From NCBI GenBank assembly GCA_001931875.2, contig MSJH02000540.1, positions 23,826-87,825 of the forward strand: a stretch of DNA of 64,000 nucleotides. The letters run 5' to 3'. Every line of letters begins with the position of its first letter. The stretch's first letter is position 1. Position numbers and translations under genes: made by a program. Positions 21,301 to 33,494 of the stretch are shown piece by piece. A model generated the notes under the pieces. That model saw nothing but the letters and a program-made list of their open reading frames with translations. It ran no database searches and was not told the DNA's origin. Source of the DNA: Byssochlamys sp. IMV 00236. Lineage: Eukaryota; Ascomycota; Eurotiomycetes; Eurotiales; Thermoascaceae.

Positions 21301-24300
21301 AAGACGATTCTGAACTTGTACTCTTGACTGTCTTTCGAGGTTCCCGGAGCTGTGATATGCCTTAGTTGACCCTGAGGTGGAAGGAACGAGTGGGGTGTGA
21401 GCAAATTCCAATGGAAAGCAGCGAACGCTAATATAACCAATTCAGAGTAATCAGCGATTTTCTTTTAGTATGAAAAGTCATCTCCATCAGAGCTCATCAA
21501 CAATGAAGACTTGATTGTTTTTCTTTTGTTGAGAGAGCCTACGAAGTCTTGGCAGTACGCACCCCTACGATGACTGTAATCCGTAAAGTACAGAATAACT
21601 CATTCAGGAATATCCTACAATTTCGAGATAAGTTTCACGGATAGAAAGGTTGGTAACTAAGATTCTAAGTCGTCAGATAAACATCAGTCGGGCCGTTCAT
21701 GGCCCGACCTTAAACTGAGAATAATTACCTACTTAGGTACCTTTATGTATGAGTTAACCGTAGTATATTTTTAGTCCGCTACCGGGCCCACTGGCCCCAA
21801 GCAACAAACAGCCGTAGTTTATCAAGATGGAGTTTAGAAGAACCCGTAGCTGAATCAGCTATAGTATCATATTATCTGCGGAGAAGAGAAAGAATTCTGG
21901 AGCGATGCAGCTTTCTGGCCGCGGGTGTGCCAAAACTCCGAAGCTCGCTGGATCCTCGCCTGCTGCCCTAATAATAATACCGAAAGCTTTGCGAATGCGA
22001 AAGACAACTTCTGAACCCGTCTGACTGATTACTGTGGATCCCCGTTTCCACTCGTCTCGACTTCTAATTTACGCACTTGGCAAGCCAATTGATTCACCAT
22101 TACTGTGTTTCCTGTGAGGAGGGGGGCTAAGACCGCCCCCGCGAGCCGTTAACGGCCCCTCAAATAAAGACCTGGACTTACGATCTATACCGAAATAGTC
22201 TGCTTAGAAGATCCCCCGGGGCCATCACTGGAAATGCAAGGTCCTGTTCTCTCTTATCCTTCAGATTATGGGCTAACCGGATAGAACCGCTATAGTCATA
22301 TCATATACACTTTCTAAATGGTCCCGGATTGCTAGCTAGAATCAAGCATATCATGACGGCGCGAGGTGTATGTGTGCTTTTAATAGAAGTAATTATGATT
22401 GGATACAATGCAGGTACAACCATGGTTGCGGCGGTAGAAATGATACCAGAGTCTATATGTCCGCTGCTGGGGCAATTGAGTCAGCTGCCATATATATTAT
22501 TATTACCCAGGCGTTCGATGTCCTGACTTGTCCATCCGCAATTGGTCATGTTTACCAACGCTTGTATGCTGCTTCTCTCCCGGCGCTTAGAGGAGAGCTC
22601 GTGGATGGACCAGTCTTCGATTCAATCAGGAAAAGCCTCTTTGTCATGAACGCCTAAGGCTGGGTCTACTGCGGTCGCCTGAAGACCACATAGGAGCCGG
22701 ATTGGCTGACACGCAAACCACGCAAAATAGACACCTTCATATCGACAGCCTAGTTCCCATGTTTGCCAGGCTGTGCAGGGTATTCCACACAAGAGACCCC
22801 GTTAAGCGCCGGAAACCATGATCACGTCGCGGGACATGTCCCGATATGTAGCCAGTTATTTAGCGTATAACCGCCAGAGACCTCATAACGGTTCAATGAG
22901 GAAACTGCGAATTCACCTGATGCCAGCCCACTTTGTACAGCTTCTCCGAGAAAGCCTGATACTCGAGAGAATTGCGCAAGGCAGTGAACTGCAGTTGCAG
23001 TACAATTCATGTCGTTATCTTTGCGACTGATGGACAGGTCCGTATGTCTATGATAGTTTGCTGGCTGTTGAGGAAGGTCTCCTCGATATTCTCTGCGACG
23101 CTGATTTTTGTTGGTTTGGCGCATACTGCTTTATTGAACAGTGGACATGGGATATGAGAGCGGGACCGTATCTCAAAATAGTTCAGCGTGCATCCACTGG
23201 GTTTGGCCTGGTCTTCCTGGCATGCAGACCATAGTGGAGGGTGTGGTGGCTTATGTTGGGCTTGCGGCAAGCTGAGATCGTCTGGCGCGTAACCTGCAGC
23301 TTCGAGAATAATAACCAGTAGCAACAATGAGGGAAAGGCTTGGATGAAACATGAAGCCTGAAGTTCGAGGCTAAAAAAAAAATCTCCAGCCCTATGAATG
23401 GTACACGCTCTTTCCAAAAACCGACAGATCCGCCGTAATCTCACGCAGCTTCTTATCTTGATGCTCGAGGCCTTCCAGCCGTCCTGGAGGGCGAAGCATT
23501 CAACACAACCGCCGCCACCATCTGGCCCCCACCACGTTCCTGAGTTAGACTCTACATAGCATAACGGCTACCATCAATCTTCTCTGCTTTCGTCAGTTGT
23601 CATACTGAACCCTGCTGCGCCTGTATGACCATGTCTAGGTATGCATACGGGTGTTCCTTGCTCGTGCAGAGAAGGTCTATATCTGCGTACGTGGAGATGC
23701 GGCTACTTTACAGACAAAGGCTATCACCTGAAGGGCTGCACTCCCACCATCCAGGGATGGCTTGCAGATTGGCCGTAGGGAGATAGGCTGAGTGGTCGAA
23801 GGCCTCCATGCTGGAGATCATGACTTATTCATAGTATACTGGCTCCACCCTCCGATTTGCTGCTCCAAGAATTTCATTGCTTGAATTTCCTTCGAACGAT
23901 GGTTTGTTCACTTATTCGACCCCAAGGACACAGTGGTATTCCATATAGTCGAGAAAGGCTCCACCACATCTAACAGACCAAGCAGACAAGGAAACCAACT
24001 CAATAAGAAAACTGCCATCTCCCTCTTTACAGCCACCCTATATGCCTTTCAAACAAGAACGTCTTTTCTGCTAGTTATTCTATATTAGCTTGTCTGTTCA
24101 GTGTGCTTTGTCTGTCATTCTGTATCCTTGTGACACAGCAAAAAGCAAGATCGCCGTAAAAAGTTTCGTCCGGCTTTGTCAGAGTATCATATCTTCATGT
24201 CTGAACGATCATAGTCGAGCACTCAGTCGGCTATAGGGCTTATAGCTCTTCTAATTCTAATCTTGACTTCCTGCTCCTATGAGCACTATTACGTATGATA

Positions 24301-24369
24301 TCTTCTCCAAGAATGTTTGCACTAAACTAACGGATAAGTCCGAGATACGAAATCAGTTCCTTTCAGGGA
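21301..24369. other. 3-kb gene-poor, AT-rich region
   Basis: No gene is supported. Open frames occur at 22370-22657 (+), 22822-23124 (-) and 23007-23444 (-). The last contains a hydrophobic run (AFPSLLLLVIILEAAGYA), but none has a recognisable domain or convincing exon chain. The region may hold further eroded genes. Confidence 0.4.
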
Positions 24370-25105
24370 ATGGTAACCAAATATACGATGCAGGGTGTCT
24401 CCCAAGGCTACGGGGACGGAAGACTATTACGATCTAACACACTACCAACTCCATGGGGAAGATCGGAATATCGAGCACCGAACAAGAATTCTATCATACG
24501 AGGCTCTCTTTCTCCGGATCGAGAGGAAGCTCAATTCCAAATATCTGGGCCAGAACGATTGTCTGGGAAAGTATCTTATTCATCAGGGCCATGGCAGGAC
24601 GAAGAAGACAATATCCTTCTCAATGCCCGCTCCCAGGGCCACGGATGGAATCATATCAAGAAGGAGTATTTCCCTTCCAAATCGTCAAATGCGTGCCGTA
24701 AAAGATACGAGCGGCTTATAGCAAAGAAACGTGGGAGTAGTTGGGACGAAGCCAAGTTTGAGAAACTTGGCATTCTGTATAAGCAGCTACGCGAACAGAT
24801 ATGGATGCCACTAGCTGAGGTTATGGACGAATCATGGGAGGATGTTGAGAAAGCTGTAAGTCCATTCAGAATTTGCTTCAAATTCTCCCTGCATTTTCCT
24901 CTGATACCAGACATTTTCGTCTGTACATACATGGCTAATGTTAACCTAGTGTTTCGGGCGTGGTCTCAGGTCTTTGAAAAATGCGCGAAAGATCAGATCA
25001 GATAATAGTATTGAAAACCGCAAGGCAAACATGCACGGCGAACATGAGATGCCGCAAACGAGTAAGAAAAATGCTATGCCAAGGATAGACCAGCTCCTCT
25101 CCTGA
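24370..25105 (+). CDS. Myb/SANT-like DNA-binding domain protein
   Basis: Two exons (24370..24855 and 24950..25105) give 213 aa. The intron has GTAAGT and CCTAG borders and keeps phase 0. A SANT/Myb-like repeat begins SSGPWQDEEDNILLNARSQGHGWNHI and continues PSKSSNACRKRYERL, with the spaced tryptophans and basic recognition helix of Myb domains. A second, weaker repeat-like segment follows (SSWDEAKFEKLGILYKQLREQIW..LAEVMDESWEDVEKA). The C-terminal exon is short and basic (CFGRGLRSLKNARKIR). This suggests a small nuclear DNA-binding protein of the type common in Aspergillus; targets are unknown. The N-terminal 60 residues look weakly coding, so the true start could be at the later in-frame ATG (residue 7) or in an upstream exon. 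It sits at the border of a gene-poor region. Confidence 0.78.
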
Positions 25106-25478
25106 CTGGAGAATCTCACTTATACTATGTATTTTTGCTCCTGCGAGGGGACTATTCTATCATTTTCTCTTGCTTTCTTTTTGCGGAGATGGGACTTTTT
25201 TGTTTTCATTTGTTTTCATTTATCTGAACGGTTTCTTTGAACCATGTTCTGTGAATACCTGCCACCTTGGCAGTTTCTTCCCTCTCATCTCCTTTTCTAT
25301 GTATATTCTGATTTACAGTTTCGATGCTTTGAAATGACTCATGAAAGATTCCAAGAAAGGATAACCGCACAAACTCGAGGGTATCGGTAAATATGATACA
25401 AGCGGTGATCACATAGCGTACATCCAAGATGCAGAAGACAAATGTCCAGACGCCAGTAGAGCGGTCCTGGCAGACATA
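25106..25478. other. convergent 3' region
   Basis: 3' flanks of the Myb-like gene and the t6A enzyme gene. Nothing else was seen. Confidence 0.45.
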
Positions 25479-26965
25479 TTAGACCGCTGTCCAACCAGGA
25501 GGTCCCAGAATGCCGCCGTCTTCAGACGTCGGATCCAGGGACCACTTTCGCAAAGCTCGACAGCTAAGTTCAGTGCGCCACCCAGCCTCAAACATCTCGA
25601 TTCCAGCCCAACCGATCATAGCAGCATTATCGGTGCAGAGGTACGGCGGAGGCGCGACGAGCTCGACATGCCCGAACCCGCGGACGTCGAGGAATGAGCG
25701 AAGTATTGTCATGAGGTACCGATTTGCTGCGACTCCACCGCTGACTACAAGAGTTTTGACCTGCTCACTCTGGCCTGCTTGATCCCGCAAAGCTTCCAGA
25801 GCAATAACAGTTCGTGAGGCGAGATGCTCAAAGCATACGCGCATTGACTCCCGCGCAAGAGCAACACGCTCATCGTCAGACGTGAGCTGGTTTTCTTTCT
25901 CTCTATTTGTAAAGAGCCTCGTCACCGTGCTAGGTACAGACGAAAAACTGAACTGCAGTTGGCGTGTGTTTGCTAGTGGAGTCGTGATGGACCAGCCCCA
26001 AGGGCTCTCCCGCTTGACTTGCTCTTCCCCACGAGTCATTGCAGGGCGATAGTCGCTGTAGTCGGCAGAGCCATTAGGGAATGCGAACTGCTCCAACATC
26101 TTGCCGTACATTGTGTTCTTTGCCGTTTGGAGCAGCGACTCCGGAAGTATCAGCCGAGCCGACTTGTCGAGAGCTTCTCCGATTGCTATGTCCGCACTTG
26201 ACGCCATGAGGGCATGATCAGTGACGGAGCTAGACCTCACTAGCAGGGAATGTCCGCCGGAGACTAAGATAGACAGGAATGGGAATTCCGGATGTGCCTT
26301 TCCTGTTTGATTTCTGTGCTCTTTTCCTGCAGTCAGAGCGGACACCAACCTCGGAGTCAACAGATGCGCCTGCATATGATGAACGCCAACAAAAGGTATC
26401 TGCCATGCTACAGCGAGTCCCTTCCCGGTATCCAACCCAACGGAGAGGTTGGATCTCATGCCAGGTCCTCTAGTCGCAGATATAAAATCCGGTATCCTTC
26501 GCAATCTGCCTCCGTCCGCATCCTTTATCACTCTGCCATTGGTACTCGCCTGACTCTCCGGAACAGGCGGTAGTGACTTTATTGCCTTGTCGACAAGATT
26601 TGCAAGACTCTCTTGATGCGATTGTAACGCTTCTATCGGGTGGATGCCCCGGTACTGCCTCGTATCAGCGGTGACATTTTCGAGAAAGTGTATCGTCGCC
26701 GGGCTGTCGGATGCCCGAGTGTGTTTTTCGACAATTGCAACGGAAGTGTCGTCACTAAAAGGTACAACAATCGCAGTCAGCATTTAGTTTTCCCGAAAAG
26801 AGCACAAAATGGTTCATAGAACAAAAGAAACCAGGGGACAAAGACTATGTACCAAGAAGTTTCAATAGCAAGAGTGAGCAAGCTCCGATGAGAAACCGCA
26901 GGTATCGAAACAGCGGCACCGCGAAACCTGCGCAGTGCGGGAGCAACTGCTCTGCAATTCAACAT
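25479..26965 (-). CDS. qri7: mitochondrial tRNA N6-threonylcarbamoyladenosine enzyme (Qri7/OSGEPL1 type)
   Basis: Two exons (26965..26853 and 26754..25479) give 462 aa. The N-terminus MLNCRAVAPALRRFRGAAVS is Arg/Ala-rich without acids, as in a mitochondrial presequence, which points to Qri7 rather than cytosolic Kae1. Splicing restores the family start LAIETSCDDTSVAIVE. Other signatures are TRGPGMRSNLSVG, the metal-binding GVHHMQAHLLTPR, LVSGGHSLLV, VVSGGVAANRYL and CTDNAAMIGWAG. The TsaD/Kae1/Qri7 family transfers the threonylcarbamoyl group to A37 of tRNAs reading ANN codons, needed for accurate decoding in mitochondria. The start is the first ATG in the exon; a GTG codon upstream is in frame but not expected to be used. 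The gene is convergent with the Myb-like gene. Confidence 0.93.
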
Positions 26966-27763
26966 TTGTATGTTTAACACTGGCCCATGAAGAAGACAAA
27001 ATATATAAAAGGATAAAGGTATTTGGTGAAGAAAGTTCCAGTGCCGGTAAGATAAGACACTCGTATTCCTTGATCAGAATGGTTCGCCGGCGCGAACATC
27101 TTTCCCCGGAGGTTCGCAGTAAAATCCGATATCGCACGGGCCACTTGAGCCCTGAATCGGTGCCCTAATTCTGGTTAACCTAGGCTTTAGTATGTACCTA
27201 GGTAGTAGCTTATCATGTTTACAGTATATTTTTTTTTTCAGATATGAAGAACATCTCTAAAACTTCGACGGCTTTGACTGTTCTAGATATTATAGGGTGG
27301 ACAGAGAGAAAGTCGAATGGGCCTTCTACGAATACGAACCCTTATAAGCTACATCAACACCTGGGAAGAGCTGTAACTAGATAAAGAACGGTAACGACTG
27401 TCATGTTTATTTGCTATTTACATCTGCACATGCAAGCGATAAGTCGGGCATTAGGAGGCATAACGTCATATAATATCCATAACTGCGTTTCTGTTGTTGA
27501 CTTCTTTTTTTACCCGAACTTTGGTTTCGTCTGGCTAATCCGACCTCTACCACGCGTATGAAAGGACGAGTTTGACTCGAAGATTGGCGGGCCTCACGGT
27601 GTGTATTTCGGAGCCGGGCGCGGCTGTTCATCAATTGATATTATTGACTCCGCACAGGATAGGTCCACAATCGTCGCTGTGCTTCAAGCCTTCGTGGCCC
27701 AACTGGGTTGCGATTGATTGTGTGGGATTGGTTCGTTCATTCGGAAAACTTGGCCTATGTAAT
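26966..27763. other. intergenic region
   Basis: 5' flank of the t6A enzyme gene (reading left) and 3' flank of the small protein gene at 27764 (also reading left). A poly-T run occurs near 27231. Open frames over 27407-27634 and 27572-27940 are unsupported; the latter overlaps the small gene antisense. Confidence 0.45.
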
Positions 27764-28159
27764 TCAAGAGCGCCTGCCCCATCGTCGCTCATCGCGGGAC
27801 ATCTTGACATAGCCTCCATAGACATCATCCTTGTTCTCGATGGGGGTTACGCAGTAAACAGTTGGACTGTTCTGGAACTGGATGCGCTTGTCTCTGCTCG
27901 CGTTGGACTCGGCACTTTTCTTCAGGATACTTTTCGATGAACTCGAATTCGCATAGGAATATGTCGGCACCTGCAACGTCTGGTAACCTCGCTGGTTTGC
28001 CACTGTATTTCTCGCCGTCGGGCTAAGAGGAGAAGGCGAGGTCGGCGTGCGAGGCATAGCGCCAGGAGACTTGAGCGACAACGACGGACGGCCGGCGTTT
28101 TGAGTCACGGCAGAGATGCTCAGAGAGAGCTTTGGCTTGGAAGCACGAGCGGCGTACAT
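27764..28159 (-). CDS. small conserved-looking protein with PP1-docking-like motif
   Basis: A single uninterrupted 131-aa frame starts MYAARASKPKLSLSIS. It is Ser/Pro-rich and probably disordered for the first 70 residues (SPGAMPRTPTSPSPLSP). A compact conserved-looking C-terminus follows: SILKKS, KRIQFQNSPTVYCVTP, then a Gly/Tyr segment and KMSRDERRWGRRS. The KRIQF pentapeptide fits the RVxF consensus for binding protein phosphatase 1 (Glc7), and the upstream ILKK is common in such regulators. I recall similar short uncharacterised proteins in other Aspergilli but cannot name the family. No signal peptide or membrane segment. Function unknown; the PP1 link is inference from a short motif. 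Confidence 0.72.
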   Translation of the reverse strand: MYAARASKPKLSLSISAVTQNAGRPSLSLKSPGAMPRTPTSPSPLSPTARNTVANQRGYQTLQVPTYSYANSSSSKSILKKSAESNASRDKRIQFQNSPTVYCVTPIENKDDVYGGYVKMSRDERRWGRRS

Positions 28160-29528
28160 GATGGGATTTGGACGATTGCAGTTTGGTTCGATTAGGAGCC
28201 GGGGGGGAGTATGTATTAATGTAGAATAAGAAGATGACGATATTGATAACTAGAAACGCTGTTTCTTTTTCTTGTTCCTTCGATATCAACAGAGGGGGAC
28301 TTTGATCAACAAAGTTGCTCTGGTTTTGGGGGGATGGGGTATGGATATTATTGACGCAAGTACGACTATGGAGCTTGGGTGATTATGTCCAAGTGCAAAT
28401 GACACTGTTCGATTGGACCAGCCAAACGAAGCAGATGAAAATAGAAAAAACGAGAAAAAAAACGCGACGGCGAAATGAATTAGAACTGTTTCCAACACAG
28501 AAAATGCCTAGTAAAGAGAAAGGACAGGATAGGAGGAGCGCAGGATAGGCGCCCGGTTATATAAGTGGAAGAGGGGTAGCGAAGGAGAGGCCCAGAAAGC
28601 TTGAGTTGCTTGTTGGATTGCGCCGGTTCGTATGGCGGTTGGCTTGTACGTATGGTGGAGAGAACCGGGTGGCTTGGGAACAGGGTCTTTTTCGTTTGCC
28701 AATAAGGACGTCTCACAACAACTACTAGGCGCCGGATGAACGCGAGACGATGCACGTTACGGCTTGAGTCACATCCTACTAGTATCTTCTCCCCTCTTCA
28801 TTGTCCAATAATGCGTAAAAGATCCGGTTTGTGTGGTTGGGATCATATCTGCAGAAGGTTGGTGATTGTGATGAGATCGATAACTTGATGCCTTAGACAC
28901 ATCAGGTGCACACGCCACCAAACTTGGAGAAGAGAACAATAAAGCCTTTGCTGGTTCTAGACAATCAAGAAAAGCAGACTATTGTGTGATATAGAGCCAT
29001 AGAATAATACTTCAGAGGAGTCTGAAGTAAGGTTGTTAGCATCCCTTCGACAAGTTTACCCCTCTGAGTCAAGATGCCAACCAGAATAATGAGGCATGCA
29101 TAATCTTTGTTTGGATACGTCTGAATCTAGCTGTTATGCATCTAGCCTTTCTTTGATATTTCGGCACAGAGGAATCACCTGGGCAACCTTTGTCCCAACA
29201 GTCTAACCAGTTCTTACTCACAAAGACCACGGGAGACCAGTCGAACAAATGATGGAAGTAGAATCTCTAGAGACCCTCAGTAGGAGACAAAGAGGGGGGG
29301 AGGGAGAGGCCCAACGATTTGCTTCTGAGCTTCAATAATGTCCGCTGCCAGGGATTTCTTCAGTATTAGCCAAATCTGGAGGTTGGCCTGCATCCTAATC
29401 ACATCTCCAAACCTTGAGGAAACTCAAAACAATATAGTACGTATGGCAAAGGCACCCCAGCCTCTCATCTACGGCTTCCCAGAGATTGAAATTCAGCTTC
29501 TGCTTTGTAGCCTTTATGGGATGAATCT
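28160..29528. other. long upstream region of the small protein gene and gene-poor DNA
   Basis: The first ~600 bp is the promoter/5' UTR of the small gene, containing poly-A/T-rich stretches. The remainder, to the APH pseudogene, holds nothing recognisable. The open frames at 28286-28755 (-) and 29338-29532 (+) have no conserved content. Confidence 0.4.
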
Positions 29529-30640
29529 CTAATCCTCAAATGCAGCACGAAGTCTCTTGTGGTAATCCTCTTGTGCGCATGAATTTCCCCGGATCAACAC
29601 TCCAGTAATGACCCATGGTTTTGGAAAAATGGCGGGTCCTCGATATGTTGATCTGAATACCTGTGTTGAATATGGTCGGAGAAAACGCTAAAGAGGCCCC
29701 TAGGGCTCGACGCAATACCAGAGTGTTCCCGTCTTCCATCCGCGTTCTAGGAGTTTAGAGAGTAATGTCGGCATTTTCGTTTTGACAAGCACTTTCTGTT
29801 CTTCCTCCTTGGAGCATTCCACGAATTCCGTATGCATCTTCTCAAACTTGTCAGAATCAATCCCATCAACAGCTTTGCTTGTCAGTCAATAGTGACGGTG
29901 TATCATTTCCAGTGGACGAGAACAAGCCCATTCAAGGTCAAGAATCAACGGGAATGTGCTCGTTTTCAAGTTGCTGGACATCAAGTGTGAGTGGCCTGTT
30001 TGATAGGGAGAGGCAGCCCCTTGAGTCAATAGTAAAAGATACAATCCGAGGGAGTGGTATACTGGAGATCCCTAGAATCACACGTGAGAGGCCTCGAAAG
30101 AGATTCATCTCCAGGTTTGCATCATGCCTCTTTTCATCCCACGTTTCTGAAAGCATCCGACCCTGCGGTCTATCAATGTACTCAATCAGCAGGTAACCAG
30201 TGCCTGGTTTCTCGGACATCTGATCTCTGCACTGATGGCGAATGTATCGAGATGGCGTCTGTAACCCAAGCCATGCTGATATGTGACGACGGAATGATTG
30301 AAAAAGGCGCATAGGGAAGGACAGGTTCCCGAGAACAGTAAACTAATTTCAATCAATATATCGTTTCGAAGAATGACGCTGGAGATCTATGTACCGTTTC
30401 AGCGGTTGAAAATACAAAGCCATATAACTGCGCGATTGAGATGGATGGGCAATTATCCGGGAGCCACGCATATGTCCCAACTTCGCAACGCAGTTTCTCA
30501 TCGGAGTTTCCTAGATATTGCGCGTCGCCCACCCGATACGGCAGAGGAAATCGAATTATCACGCACTTATTGTAGTTTTTCTTGGGGTCGCTAACTGTAA
30601 CTGGGATGCAAACATCGAAACTTCCGTGTTACCACTCATC
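29529..30640 (-). pseudogene. APH-family (phosphotransferase/kinase-like) protein, catalytic core deleted
   Basis: Reading leftwards, DGSF-like and VTVSDPKKNYNKC pieces (about 30625-30550) lead into VIIRFPLPYRVGDAQYLGNSDEKLRCEVGTY (frame 30562..30353). After a probable intron come GYLLIEYIDRPQGRMLS, NLFRGLSRVILGISSIPLPR and LDVQQLENEHIPVD (to about 29940). The next residues in another frame are ILDLEWACSRPLEMI, followed by a stop and then KAVDGIDSDKFEKMHTEF and, after more shifts, GHYWSVDPGKF and DYHKRLRAAFED, ending at a TAG at 29529-29531. In intact family members about 90 residues, including the catalytic HxDxxxxN motif, lie between the ENEHIPVD and LDLEWA blocks. They are absent here, so the gene is dead. 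Confidence 0.8.
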
Positions 30641-32322
30641 CAGGTCAGTTATGTGGCAAGCCCCGACGAGCTAAAGCCAAGATGATGAAGAGCCACGGCT
30701 TCAATTGAGTCGCGACGTTTGTACAAATGGTTGAAAAACTTCGACCTCTGTTCCCAGTATCCGAGTTTGTGTAGGACATTTGTCTCTTGCTTTTTCGCAG
30801 CTGACTAGGTGATCTCTCCACGTAGCAGCGGGCGTTATTTAGGCATCTCCACTGAATCATCCAAGGTGTGCAAAGGGGGTGATGTCCAAAGATAAGACAA
30901 CAAAATCTATCTACGGGACTCACGTTAATAGCAAAATGAATGAAGTGGGTAGAGACTCAGGCCGTTTGATGCTCAGTCCGAATCTCGATGTCCGTGCATT
31001 GACCCTTTTGAGAATATGAACCCCCCTCCCTTGAAGAGTACTCTATTATAAGAAGATAATGATTGTACAGGATCATGTATCATCTATAACCGTACGTTGG
31101 TGGGCGACGGAACAGGCTCGGAAAATTCCCAGAGATATGTACTTAGTCGGTTCCGCTTCTCGTCCTCCGGAAACGCCATGTGAAATAGTCCATCTAGAAT
31201 CTGACCAAATCACGGGTGTACAGGATTTACGACGTACTAGGAGATGGAATCCGTTTATCTATCTCTCAATGTTCGACATCACTTCGACGCACGAGTCGAC
31301 ATTGTCAAAATCCAATGCCAGTGAAGCCGCTCTTCATCTGATACTAACAGGATCGCCGTGGGTCGAGGATGGTGTCAGCCTAATATGATCTGCCTGATCG
31401 AGAAGAGGAATGCGGAGCGACGATCGCTAGAGAACTACTCCGTACAACAACGTTATTATGCTTCGAGGACAGCCTGAGCTCAGTCCGTCTCAAAATTCGG
31501 TTCTGAGGCGGGTCAAAGTTTCCCTTGGGCGAAGCAAACATTAAGGCCAGATAGGTATACCCTTCCCCGAGTAGAAATAGAGTAGAGGAGCGTGTAACCA
31601 TATATCGCCTCTTGAAGTAGGTATACGGCAATTTCTCTTACTATCGGCTAAGACGATTTTAGGGGATTCTGGTGTCACATGAACTAATATGCTCCTCATC
31701 TCCAGGGAGGAGTCCTTGATTGAACTTGGCACGCCATGGTCTAGATCGAAATAACATTAGATAGATAATGTACGGAGTATAAGCTGGTCGCGTGCTAAGT
31801 TTTCTGAAGCGGAATGATCGCCGTCAGCGACCGTTGACAAGGCTGAAATGAACACTGGGACATTATTCACTGGATGACGACAGGCCGGCCATTCCGTCGA
31901 CCTCCGTCCAAGGCGTCGTGTGCTTAACAATGTTCCGCTTTCATGTACCTAAGGAGCAAGCTAGACTCCTTTGTGAAGTCATCCTCCCGTACTTTCAAGG
32001 CCATAAGACCACTTACAGTCGCTGAATTGTTCCCCGGTTCGAGAATAGGTTACGCGGGAAGTTGTGCCTTGCCGGTAAGTACCGCGTTGTTCCAGTTATC
32101 GCACCTTGACGAGCTGACGTAGGGTTCAGCCTCCTCCAGAATGGCTCGGTGAGATGGACATCTGAGCCCAGAGTTACCTCATTCATTTCTTTTTCTTCTT
32201 AATCGTCCCTGGGACCCCGACTTTTTGCTCTCTCTTTGCCGGGTCGGTGGTCTTGTCAACTATACACCTATTAGCTCAGCGATCTTGATCCAGGCAGCAA
32301 CAGGCGGATGTGAAAACGAAAT
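30641..32322. other. gene-poor region between APH pseudogene and PAP2 gene
   Basis: Up to about 30.9 kb this may hold the eroded N-terminal part of the APH relic. 31.06-31.73 kb contains open frames on both strands without recognisable motifs. The last few hundred bases are the PAP2 gene promoter. No gene is supported. Confidence 0.4.
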
Positions 32323-33494
32323 ATGTCGTTGACAAATATCATTGAACCAGCGGGTATGCTGAATTTTAAATATCTGGTCAGGCCTCAATTAGGAATTAAC
32401 AACTGCTAACGCTGGCCGGTGTTATACAGCGGTTGTCGCCGCCTTCGCGCTGGGAACGATCATCAATCGACGCAAATCGTCCACGCCTCTGCAAACCAAC
32501 GATGACCTCAATAAACCTGTAGTTACAGTCGATCCAGAGGGAGTCAGGGATAATGAGGATGCGGTTTACAAGTATGGCACTGTTACAGAGAGCAGTGTGC
32601 CAAGGCGCCGGAAAGCGATTCATTCTCGTCTACTAAATTACTTCCCGTTCTTGATGGAAATTTGGTACTGGCTCTTGACATACTGGGTATGGATGTTTTC
32701 CCCTCGTCATATCTTCTCACCGTACTAATGCAGCTGAATACCTGTAGATCTACCAGGGCTTACGAGCAATATCTGCCAGAGCCATTGCTGGAAACAAGGC
32801 TGTCTTCCGTCAAGCGTATATTCATGCCACTCAGATCCTCTGGCTCGAAAATCTCCTCCACATTGATGTCGAACTATCTGTACAGCGTTTCATCCTCGAG
32901 AAGGCACCATGGCTCATGCAGGTCCTGGCTAAAATCTACTACTCGCACATAGTCCTGGGGGTAGTCTTCCTCGTATACTGCTACACGTTTCTGCCGCGCT
33001 GGAGATACCACAACATCAGACGAACAATTGCGATGGAAAACGTGATCGCATTTGTGATCATCACAGTCTGGAGATGCATGCCACCACGCCTTCTTCCGGA
33101 AGAGTACGGCTTCATCGATGTCCTGCACAGTGGCAATAATGGCGGTTCAGCCTGGACACAGAACAAGTTCCAGCTAACAATCGCTGCGATGCCATCTCTA
33201 CATTTTGGGAACTCTCTTTTCGTCGCATTTTGCTTGTGCAAGTTTAGTCCGCATTTGATCCTGCGCCTCATTGCTCCGCTATGGCCGATTTCGATGCTCC
33301 TTACCATCGTTGCAACCGCCAATCATTTTCTCCTGGACGCTTTCGTCGGTGCATGCGTTCTTGCAGCAGCTCGGAGATGGAATAAGGCCATCTTGGTTCT
33401 TCTGCCTATAGAAGATTTCCTTTTTAGGCTCCTTCGACTGGAGAAGCCTGAGGATGGAAACGCAGAGAATTTGCAGCCTCTATTAGAAGAATGA
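32323..33494 (+). CDS. PAP2-superfamily integral membrane phosphatase/phosphotransferase (Aur1-like fold)
   Basis: Three exons (32323..32353, 32430..32686, 32748..33494) join into 344 aa. Start MSLTNIIEPAAVVAAFALG gives a short hydrophobic segment. At least four further membrane segments are visible: around IYYSHIVLGVVFLVYCYTFLP, MENVIAFVIITVW, the LIAPLWPISMLLTIVATANHF segment, and the VGACVLAA end. The PAP2 signature residues are present: the C2 motif MPSLHFGNS (Ser and His) and the C3 motif NHFLLDAFVG (His and Asp). The conserved segment NLLHIDVELSVQRFI occurs in the fungal PAP2_3/inositolphosphotransferase-like group. It should act on a lipid phosphate in an internal membrane, but the substrate is unknown; Aur1 proper is a different, longer protein. 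The only intact gene in an 8-kb gene-poor stretch. Confidence 0.83.
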
